Origin: Nitzschia sp. DOCU1 | Taxonomy: Eukaryota > Bacillariophyta > Bacillariophyceae > Bacillariales > Bacillariaceae | Reading direction: 5' to 3' | NCBI GenBank assembly: GCA_951394045.1 | Contig: OX595994.1 | Coordinates: forward strand, 124,001 to 188,000 | DNA length: 64,000 bases | Shown here: positions 20,107 through 29,088 of the stretch, in pieces | Numbering within the stretch: position 1 is the first letter of the stretch | Layout of the letters: each line of letters opens with the position of its first letter | Notes under the pieces: generated by a model | What the model saw: the letters and a program-made list of their open reading frames with translations, nothing else | The model's database searches: none | What the model was told of the DNA's origin: nothing | Translations under genes and position numbers: made by a program

Positions 20107-21534
20107 TACTATCTACAGCTTGCTCAACCTGAATACGATGTTCAGGGAAGCAATATCTACACAGGGTTGCTCCAGGGTGCATCTGCAATCACCCCAACCC
20201 TTGGTGAACGCCTACAATGCTTCCTCCGGGCATAACGACCCCAGTTTTGACAAGCTGCGCGCCTCGAAATGTGCATTTTTTTGGGATGTTGGTCGGCGCC
20301 TTGAGCAGGATTTACACTTCTGTTGACCATCTTTCGCATCTTTCTCTTCATTCAAATATTGATTGGTGATCATGTCTCCAACTGGTTGCATCGAATTCAA
20401 GTGTTTCAATTGGATTGCAAAGGATATGGACTGCATTCTTAACCATGATGCACATTTTGGTGCTGGCACTGCGGCATGTGAAAGCGTGGAATGGCCACCA
20501 GTCAGCCGCCAAATCCTCTGAATGTTGATTGATTGTTGTGTAGTATAATGCAAATAAAACAGCCTCAAGTCTTGATCTAGAAACTAGCCCTTCTAACCAG
20601 TAGGGGGCACCATGCAATCTAGAAATCCAGTGGCAAAAGCACGTGGCCTTTGTCCTTAGATTGTAGATATAAAAGCTACAATCCAATTCAACACCAGCCC
20701 CCATCACATGAAACGCCTTCCCTCATTGATTTTGTTTGTTGGCCAAGGGCGATATAATGTTTTTGACACCATATCTCATGAAGAACAGCTCAAAAAGGTG
20801 GATTGTTGTTTAAAATTCTTGCCACTGAGCGAGGTGGAGCTCAACATTTTGGGGTCCACTGCCCTTTCTAATGCAAATAATACCATGCCCGAGCTCCCAG
20901 CTACTTCCATGACTGTCCCTGATGGTTGTGGGACAGTTTCAGGGGGGTGAACCATGGGGACAGTAGTTGACAGCCGCCAAGTTCATCAGGGGGGCCCGAG
21001 TGTCCTTGGCTGAAACGCTGCCAGCATTCTTTCTGCAGCCTTTCTTCCTCCACTGAAGTCCAGTGTTGCTCTTGGCAACCAATAGGGTCGAAAAGAGCCA
21101 TCAATGGGGCCCTTGTTTTCAATTACCACCAACTTTCCAGCAGAAACAGCGATGTTGGGGAACGCATTGCCATTTGGCACTTTCCTTGGCTTTTCCACCC
21201 ATCAAACGCAAGCCAAACAAGCCAGACAACTTCCAAACCCCATCTGGTTGATTGTTACCGCACCCTGATGTCGCCAGATGGGTGGAGCATCCGTGAAAAG
21301 GGTAGAAACGATGGCCCCAATGCCCATGGTCTTCTTCGGATGGAGCCAATTTTTAATGATGCGCGCAAAATTTTTCCACTTCTGGTTCACAAAAAGCTAT
21401 CTGCGCGGCTTTCCCTCTACACGAATGCGGCCTTTTTATGCCGAATCCAACCCAATACAAATGTGATTCAGATATTAATTAATGGAGAAAATTATTGAAA
21501 CTCAACGGCTGTAGAGGTATGTAAGTAGTAAAGC

Positions 21535-21571
21535 GAGACCGAATTCGGTCTCTGAGACCGAATTCAGTCTC
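21535..21571. repeat. Palindromic boxes 3 and 4 in tandem
   Basis: A perfect 18-bp palindrome GAGACCGAATTCGGTCTC (21535-21552), one spacer base, then GAGACCGAATTCAGTCTC (21554-21571). The left flank GTAAAGCGAG is shared with a related box near 38540. Confidence 0.85.
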
Positions 21572-21869
21572 GTGGGTAAATATCCGCTAAAATAAAGTTT
21601 ATCTGCTAACGTATATTTATATAAATGGCAATCCCGCGACTTTCACGTGGGAATGGACCAGTTCGAGCCATTCACATCAATTGTTGGTGGCAACGATCAG
21701 ATCGCGACGAAATTGCCATCCGACAAAAATGACAATGACAATGGTGCATTCTATGGCATCGTTCTTATTCCCTAGACTGGCTCCGCCCTACCGCACCAAC
21801 AGACTTCTCAAAAACATACCAATAGAGCTCTGTGCAAAACGGGTACGGCGGCGAGATCATTTTGACGCC

Positions 21870-22730
21870 ACAGTAGTAAGGAACAGGCATTGGCAGGAAT
21901 GCAGGAGCTTGAGATGACTCCAGTATTCGGGTGATAGCGACTTGACTATTGATGATAGCGAGTCTGATAGAGTCTCATTCAATGTAGAATTAAATTAGGC
22001 GTCTATGGAAACTAGTTTGCATTCGATAGCCGTTTTGGTTGACAAGAAATCGTCCGCCATGTCGAGCATCAAAGCGTGAAGGGCCTCAAGAGGGCCTTAG
22101 ACTCCAGGCGATTTCTCCACGGATATTGCCCCCAAGTAATGTAGCAAAGCACCCTTCGATTCGAAATTCAATTTGTCGTCTTTGGAACCTATTTGACAAA
22201 GAATTTGGGATCGGGACGGCGAGATATCGTCCCCCATGTCAAGGCCCCACACAGGCAGCACCTCAACAGGGCCTCAGACTCCAGGCGCTTTCTCCACGGC
22301 TATTGAAGATAGCGAATCTGACAAGGTCTCATTTGATCCGGAATTCAATTTTTCGTCTTTGGAACCTATTTGACAAAGAATTTGGGATCGTAACGGCGAG
22401 ATATCGTCCCCCATGTCAAGGCCCCACATAGGCAGCACCTCAACAGGGCCTCAGACGCCAGGCGATTCTTCCATGGATATTGCCTCCAAATAATGTAGCA
22501 AAGTACCCTTGGATCCGTAATTCAATTTGTCGTCTTTGGAACCTATTTGACAAAGAATTAGGCATTGGGTCGGCGAGATATCGTCCCCAATGTCCAGCTC
22601 CAAGACGATCAGTACCTCAACAGGGCCTCAGAATCCAGGCGATTGCTCCACGGATTTTGCCACCACGGAGTGTAGTAGGGTACCATTCGATCAGGAATTC
22701 AATTTTACGTCTTTTGAACTTGAGCTACAC
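21870..22730 (+). repeat. Minisatellite of about five 177-bp units (coding periodicity)
   Basis: Degenerate tandem units begin near 21868, 22045, 22222, 22398 and 22574, a period of 177, 177 and 176 bp in the last four. A unit reads (in one frame) EISSPMSRPHTGS, then STGPQTPG, then FDPEFNFSSLEP. Because 177 is 59 codons, the array looks like the remains of a repeat-containing coding region. Each unit now carries a stop (TTTGA) in that frame and units have drifted, so I do not call a gene. The first unit is the most decayed. Confidence 0.7.
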
Positions 22731-23381
22731 TTGATAGTGGCTTTGATGGGCGAGTTATATGTTGTTTTTTGACTTCAAAAGGTTTGCTGTTGTCGTTATT
22801 GCAGGTCTTGTGTTTCGAGAGGTTCGTCCATTCACGAGTCTTTCTTGGGAAATCGCACTCTCTCATTGGCTGAAGCGGCGGCTAAATTTTTCAGTAACAG
22901 GGCCACGATGCGGCATCGTTTCTACGAGGCGTTTCGGCATGTGGTCCCGGATCATAAAATGACTAAACGGAATACTGTGAACAATGTGACCAAAATGGTG
23001 GCCTGGCGTGATCGCCGGCATGGTAAAATTGCGCGCCGGCCTCATATATATCTACGGTCCGGTATAAAAAAAATCTTGGGGTATTTTCCTATGCGTTGTC
23101 GCGCCCATAGACTCGCTGGACTATACTTTCTGTGCGCGAGCGGGCGCAACAAAGAATCTATGATCCCTTCGACTGATTCCTACCACTGCGTTTGGTCGCG
23201 GCGGTCTTGCCACCACGTCACGCCTGCAGATGGATTCCATTTTCATCATTGCGATGCAGAGAGGAGGTCTCATCGTCCTTATCCCCCCTTCGTGAACAGC
23301 TAGTACAACTCTTTGGTGGCCACACCCCACTACTATAGGTTTGTGGTGTTCTTGCGTGCACTAGCTGGATTGTCTTTGAAG
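22731..23381. other. Intergenic, no gene seen
   Basis: Spacer between the minisatellite and the F-box gene. A plus-strand frame at 22845-23303 is basic and His-rich but matches nothing I know. The 3' part should contain the promoter of the F-box gene. Confidence 0.35.
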
Positions 23382-25064
23382 ATGAACGAGGCGTCCGAGG
23401 TCTCGTTGCTTGCCCTTGCGCCGTCGGCCTTTTTGTTTCATTTGTGTCCCTACCTTTCGGCGTTTGATCTCTTGAATTTGAGGATATCGTCCAAGCAGAT
23501 CCACGATATGCTTCATAAAGAAAGGGAAGGTAAGGACGCGCTTCTGTTGCTAGATAGTTTGTATTCTTCCTAACCTGTTTCCTTCTTGGATACCAAAGAT
23601 TCCGAGCTGTTGTGGCTACGATTGCTGCAACGAGACTTTGGCTTGGATGCAGCGATCCACAAGGAAGAAGGCTGGAATCAAGTCTTGAATCTAAAGTTTC
23701 CAGGTCCTCGAGTGACACCAATATTCGGAGTGGATCCAGCCGATCCTGCAGAGTTCCTCTTGACAATGCCATCCGCCTTTGACGTGTGGAGATACTGGCT
23801 CAAGGCGGATTTGCGCGTATTGCCGCAGCGAAGATCCACCTTGCGAGGGGCGTCTGGGAATACATTTATTCATGCTCCCTACTTTTTGCGGGCGGCTAGA
23901 TTCTGGCAACGGCTATTGCAGTGGTGTGATGCACAGCCTACACAGGTCGGCAGCGACATTCGAAGATCTTTGGGTACCGCCTTTGATGGCTACGGGCAAT
24001 TGACGACACGCCTGGCTGCTGTCGAGGATGGAGTCATCCCAAAGATGTCTTGTTGCATGGCAGTACTTGCTATTTATGCGTTTAGTTCGGGTCAGGGCAC
24101 GTCATTTCGAAGACAAAGTCCTTTTGATGGGCTCCTGGGAGGATATCATGCCTATGGCTACTACTCCAGCTTGAGTTTGATAGCACCAACATCCATTTCG
24201 ACAATGGATCGAGATGCGGGTGGCGGTCCCACTTCAACCCAATACTTTTTGAAGGTCGCTGAAGACTTGTTGGGTCAGCAACAACGAATCAACAAGCACG
24301 TTTTTGTCGATCTCGTCTCTGGCAAACTAATGGCCATGTGGGAACATCGCATTTGCTATTCATCGTCCAGCGACGATCCTCATGGCGACAAGACGTCAAT
24401 AGAGCCGCCACGCCAAGATGACTTTTTGCTATGGCTGGAGGAATACATGCGGCGTTTGACGTCTGGAATCTATCGAGCGGACAAGTTGGGAACCTATCCC
24501 AGCGACCCAGATGCCATTACACTCTTTCCACAGTTCCCAACGACACCAGAAACCCCGATACCGATTTGTCATGCCTCATCCGTACCTTTGATTAGTCGGG
24601 CTGTGACGCGAGGCGTCGAGGTCGTTGGTAGTTCCGTCTATGCGCCACAAGGGGGCAACCGATTCGGATTTATATACTGTATTCGTCTCCGACTGTTGCA
24701 ACCTGGAGAAGAAGGATATCAGGACGAGCAAGAGCGGGGGTTTGTGACCTGCCAACTACAGTCACGACATTGGAGGATCCACAACGACTCGACGGACCAT
24801 ACAGATCATGTCGATGGAGACGGGGTGATTGGAATGTACCCATTGTTGAGAGAAGGTGGATACGCCGATGGAAGTCATCTCGACCGATTTACGGATGGAT
24901 GCTTTCAATATCAGTCTTGCACAGGACCCATGGGGGAAACTGGTTCGTTTGGGGGGCACATTGGTTTTGTTCCGGGTAGTTTACGTCAGCCCACCGGGCC
25001 CGCGTTCATGGCTGATTTGTCGCCTTTTCTGTTGGACAGTCGGCCGACTATCAGTACTAACTGA
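23382..25064 (+). CDS. FBXO3-like F-box protein with SUKH-like and ApaG domains
   Basis: Exons 23382-23529 and 23599-25064, with a 69-bp GT-AG intron splitting an Asp codon. The product is 537 residues. Residues about 12-60 form an F-box (FHLCPYLSAFDLLNLRISS, continuing across the splice into ELLWLRLLQRDFG). The middle resembles a SUKH/SMI1-KNR4 domain and ends DDFLLWLEEYMRRL. From about residue 380 an ApaG domain follows: GFIYCIRLRLL, LQSRHWRIHN, DGVIGMYPLL and CTGPMGETGSFGGHIGFV. This architecture is that of human FBXO3, the substrate receptor of an SCF ubiquitin ligase. The F-box would bind Skp1; ApaG may read the substrate. The splice restores the F-box, which supports it strongly. Confidence 0.9.
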
Positions 25065-25226
25065 TCATGGTCGTGGAGGGGTTCTTCATATGAATGCTAT
25101 ATGGCGATGCCTTGCCACGAATTGTACACTATCAAATATACGAACATCAGCCGAAGGAAATGATTCATCTCGTTTCGTCCTATTTACATGACATGTATGG
25201 AGGGAACTACAGGTTACTGGACAATC

Positions 25227-25502
25227 ATGCAAGCAGCAGAATGTTACTCTGTACACAATGATGGTTGGGGGTACGCCTGATCGCACCGCTTCAACTCTTC
25301 GCGAAGGTCCATGCCGAGGCGCGTTGACAACAAACTCCTTGGAGTTACAGTCGTCTCTGGATTTATGCAAGCAGCAGAATGTTACTCTGTACACAATGAT
25401 GGTTGGGGGTACGCCTGATCGCACCGCTTCAACTCTTCGCGAAGGTCCATGCCGAGGCGCGTTGACAACAAACTCCTTGGAGTTACAGTCGTCTCTGGAT
25501 TT
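25227..25502. repeat. Perfect tandem duplication, 2 x 138 bp
   Basis: 25227-25364 and 25365-25502 are identical by eye over 138 bp. The unit covers the last codons and stop of the minus-strand gene at 25382-26164 plus 17 bp beyond. Since 138 is 46 codons the frame is unaltered, but the extra copy lies after the stop and is not translated. Confidence 0.92.
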
Positions 25503-26164
25503 GAAGATGAATGGTGGCTTCTTTGTGGGGGTGTGGCATTCTGGCTGAGAGACGAAGACTTCATTTCGTCTTGCCGGCCAGTATATGGCGCCCACCTTGC
25601 GGAACAAAGTGCTTGGGAGGACATGGGAGCGCAGTCATCCTCTTCAAAGTCGTCAAAGGTGTCGTTTTCCCAATCCGACGGTGCTAAAGAAGCGACTTCG
25701 TAGATGGTTGCGAATTCAAGAACATCCTTGAGTGATTCCCACGATCCCGATGCGATTATCTGGTGTCTTGAGTTTCTGCGGGAAGGAATAGTATTTGTGC
25801 CGAAAGCGTCGTCGGCTTGCGTTTTGTAGAACGAAAGCAATCGATCACCAAGGACTTCACAAGTGTCCATCAATTCCTCACCTTTCGTGGGAAGAAAGCC
25901 GCAGCTGGAGATTTCAAAGCCACCATTTTCAATAGTCATGTTTACAGTGTAGTATCTTGATATTCTTCCGAGATGCAGGCCAGAGTATTTGAATGCAATC
26001 TGGGATTTTATGAGAGTTGGCTGAGGCCTGCTTTTTCCAAATCGACACATCATGAAATCCCGAAAATTCGCACACTTGCCGTCAGCGAACCTCCAGTCTA
26101 TCGCAGCGGTCGCGGTTTTCCACAACTGCCGTGGCTTGTTTCCTCGTCCCATCACGAAAGGCAT
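25382..26164 (-). CDS. Unknown protein, 260 aa
   Basis: Intronless frame ending within the inner copy of a tandem duplication. The N-terminal half seems ordered, with segments such as KSQIAFKYSGLHLGRISRYY and EELMDTCEVLGDRLLSFYK. An acidic stretch follows (DWENDTFDDFEEDD), then a Ser/Thr/Pro-rich tail. I do not recognise a domain. It is convergent with the F-box gene, about 0.3 kb away. The coding call rests on frame length, composition and lack of a better frame on either strand. Confidence 0.55.
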   Translation of the reverse strand: MPFVMGRGNKPRQLWKTATAAIDWRFADGKCANFRDFMMCRFGKSRPQPTLIKSQIAFKYSGLHLGRISRYYTVNMTIENGGFEISSCGFLPTKGEELMDTCEVLGDRLLSFYKTQADDAFGTNTIPSRRNSRHQIIASGSWESLKDVLEFATIYEVASLAPSDWENDTFDDFEEDDCAPMSSQALCSARWAPYTGRQDEMKSSSLSQNATPPQRSHHSSSNPETTVTPRSLLSTRLGMDLREELKRCDQAYPQPSLCTE

Positions 26165-27573
26165 AATTGATTGATAGATTCCATAGCGTTCACATAAGGT
26201 ATTTTCAGCTGGGATACGCAGTTGTGGAGTTCTACAGATCGCACCACTTTAGTGGAGGCGCAAGAGAGCGAGTGCTCCTTGAACAAACGGAAGGAATACA
26301 TACAGTACCGAAATAATAATACCGCGAACCAGATACTGGTTTGTGAGGGTTAGTGGCACTTTGCACAATGGTGGCATTTTTCCTCAGGGCATATATTACA
26401 TTATGGTATTGCCACAAAACAGAACACCGCCCCATATCGATACTGATGTAGAACCCCTAATACCAACAAAGGCTGGGGTGGGTCATTATTGTGCGAACTG
26501 CAAAGCTGTAGAACCTCCAGGCGGAAGTGGGCTCTCACTATTGTGCAAATAGCAAAGCAGTCTTCTGGCGATCCTCCGAGAACCGACAATGGGAATCATC
26601 GGGAAGCCTTCCGAGTCACTCCCAGCTCGACTGTCCTTCCCTTGAAGTTAGCAATGAGGAGCTAGAGTCAGCAATACTCCTTCGCCGGAAATATGACGAC
26701 TAAGATACTAGGGAAAAGCTGCTGTGTATGTTACCATATTTCACAGACAGTAATACTGTAGGTTACTTTTAGCGTGTGCTCGCTGTTCTTCGTGTGAGTG
26801 GTAGGCGTCGCCTCGAGGTTCGGTTTCAATATAACGCATAGCTATCAACAAATGTTGTTGTTTCGTTGTCATCTAATGCCGTGCTCGGAGTCGATGAGGC
26901 ATCTTAAAAGTTCTTCGTGACATTAACTGCTGCTAGTGTGCTAACTGTTCTTCGTGCAGGTATCGTAGTAGGCGCCGCGCCTTGTTCTCAACTGCCTTCC
27001 TTTGAAGCACAGAGATAGTAGCACCGACAAGTGTTGTGGCTGGGCCCGTTGTTGTTGTCTACTCCTGGTACTAGTACTCCGCTACTCCTGTGCTCGAAAT
27101 AGGTGACACATCTAAGCAGCTTGCTGCCCTAAACATGGTTGCGGAACTGACGGTTCTACATCTCCCCTACTATTATTATCCGAAGTAGCTTGTTCGGTGG
27201 CATTAGACTACTCCCAGTGTGCTAGCCTTTCTTTGAGTAGGTAGAGGGCGTCGCCTCGGGTTCATTTGAAACACGGAGAAAGTAGTGTCAACAAATGTTG
27301 TGGCTGGGCCCATTGTTGTTTATCTTCCACTCCCGTACACGCCGGTAGTAAGCAGTTCTTGTTGAAGGGAAGACCAGGCCCGACACGTGGATGCGGAAAC
27401 TGATTTTCTCCCTTTCCTAACACTATGCTCGAATCGTTGTCCGCAGCTTCGATGTCGTACTGCCAGAGTGTATCGGCCCAACAAAATAAATAGCAAAAGT
27501 TCTGGTTGTGCCCTTCATGTTTCGATGAGAATAGAATCGCCGCCGGGTAATAGAATCAGAACCACCGGCAGAA
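26165..27573. other. Intergenic with three diverged repeat blocks
   Basis: Similar blocks start near 26771, 26935 and 27215. Each begins AGTGTGCT followed by a CTTTCTT/GTTCTTCG segment, then a GGCGTCGCCTCG-like segment, and ends around ACAAATGTTGTGGCTGGGCCC. They do not encode a supported protein. The rest shows nothing. Confidence 0.5.
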
Positions 27574-28545
27574 TTACGGCCGGTTGCCATCCCATCCATT
27601 ACTACTGGTAGACTGATTGACAGTTTGAATTTCTCGCATGGTTGGCAAGGTAGGAAAGTCCTCAACCAAGAAGAATGGTAGAAATAGATGAGCAGGCAAG
27701 AGTCCACCCTGTAGTATGGCGTCCACGCTCTTGGGCGTTTGTCGGTGCTGCTTTGATTTTGGGGGACACGGTTGCAAATCACAACCACAAGCAAAGGACT
27801 CGCTCGTGCCGACAGCTGGTTGACTGCATAGAGGACAAACGCAGATGGCTCCACTATTCGGCCATTCCCCTAAGTAGCTTGCACAGAAACAAGCGTCTGG
27901 CACCTCTCCATCCACTCGAAAGGACTTTCGTCCATTTTCGTCCAAGAAAGCATGATCACTTCTTTTGGCGTTAGGTTCCTTCTTGTTCCTGTTTCTCAAA
28001 CGCACAAATGAACATATGCCACCAGCATTGAAACGTTTGATAGTGAAGGAAATCCAAAATACAGCAGCAGCAGAAGTTGGACCACGAGCAAATACATTGT
28101 GTCACTTTCCCAAGAGATTGAAAGATCGTCCACGTTGTCGGCGCCAACAAGTTCAAGTGTTTGTCCACGAACCACACCAAGCAGACAGCGATCCCAAAAC
28201 TTCATTTCTGGCATCATTGCTGGATTCTTCCACAGAGCTGTAGCTACGCCATCTTCTGTAAGGAAATATGGAAGAATAGTTTTTGTTCTGGCTGTGGTAG
28301 ATTTGTTTCATTGATTCATGCAATTCTTCAGTAGCGGGACCCATGGCATGATGGATCTCTTTGTAGAGCGACTTGGTCCGATTGGTGCAGGGAACGCCTT
28401 CTTGTCCCGTCACCGCTAATATATCCAGAGTTGTAACAGTCGATTCACTCACTCGTACATGCCGCCTTGCCGTCAAATGCTGGGACATTGATTCACCATG
28501 GCGTTTTTTCTTCCGTCCAAGAGATCGTTTGTCGGAAACAACCAT
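27574..28545 (-). CDS. Uncertain multi-exon gene with Cys-rich C-terminus
   Basis: Three minus-strand frames in succession look partly coding, but I cannot join them with confidence. The first starts MVVSDKRSLGRKKKR (28545). The second contains EDGVATALWKNPAMMPEMKF and a hydrophobic run (about 28080-28000), and is preceded by a good acceptor (CCTTACAG near 28254). The third (27574-28005) is Cys-rich, with CFCASYLGEW, CVCPLCSQP and CGCDLQPC. One possible donor is GTGAATC near 28497. The Cys spacing could bind zinc. No family is recognised, and the model could be wrong in number and place of introns. Confidence 0.35.
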
Positions 28546-29088
28546 TCATGCACCACCCCTCATGCTTGCTAGCTAGCTAGAGTAACTAGCTAGAGTAAAT
28601 AGAGTAACCGTCGATCTGAGTACAATGAAACAAGACGAATCATTCTAAACGTGACACGAGTTCCCGTGTTGTAGCGAGAGACGCTCAACCACTACAAACG
28701 TCGAACGTCTCATGGTCGGCGGCAGAAAAAATCGGATACCCGAGAGACGAAACGAAGAAAGGTGAGCCGACGTCATCGGTCTGTCAGGCACACGGACGGA
28801 TGATGCCCGGCCGGCGCACATTGGAGGGAGATCGCCTACGAAATTTTGCGTAGGCGGCCGCCGGCACGCGGCTTCCCATAAATGCTCTTCCCGCCAAAAA
28901 TGGACGCCGGCGCCAAGGTGCACTCGGAAGGACGGTGAGCATCAACGCACATCAACAACAATAGAAGTAAATCGAGTGCGGGAGCACCAAAGAAGAAGTC
29001 GTCAAGGCGACAACACTTTTCTACTTATTCTTTTGACAACATTCTAGGAAGACCCTCCAGCTAGTCGGGGTACTAGTGACTGACTGTA
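28546..29088. other. Divergent intergenic region
   Basis: Lies between the uncertain minus-strand gene and the lipase, so it probably carries the lipase promoter. It contains short CTAGCTAG runs at about 28568-28600. Confidence 0.4.

Larger units (their letters stand above)
19902..21571. mobile_element. Decayed transposon-like tract framed by GAATTC-centred palindromic boxes
   Basis: Four related palindromes centred on GAATTC bracket this tract: 19902-19917, 20089-20106, 21535-21552 and 21554-21571. Inside, minus-strand frames broken by stops and shifts read like remnants of a transposase. One frame at 21390-20986 is interrupted by a single stop and includes GNAFPNIAVSAGKL. Further on, a frame near 20300 has CKSCSRRRPTSQ, which resembles a zinc-knuckle tail. 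The order and spacing faintly recall piggyBac-type (DDE_Tnp_1_7) transposases, but I cannot place the catalytic residues. The assignment is weak. Confidence 0.35.

Noticed and set aside
22845..23303. Basic His-rich 152-codon frame upstream of the F-box gene
   Set aside because: No domain, no continuity with neighbours; composition alone does not support it.
25086..25607. 173-codon minus-strand frame across the 138-bp duplication
   Set aside because: It repeats itself only because of the tandem duplication and lies in another frame from the more protein-like gene at 25382-26164.
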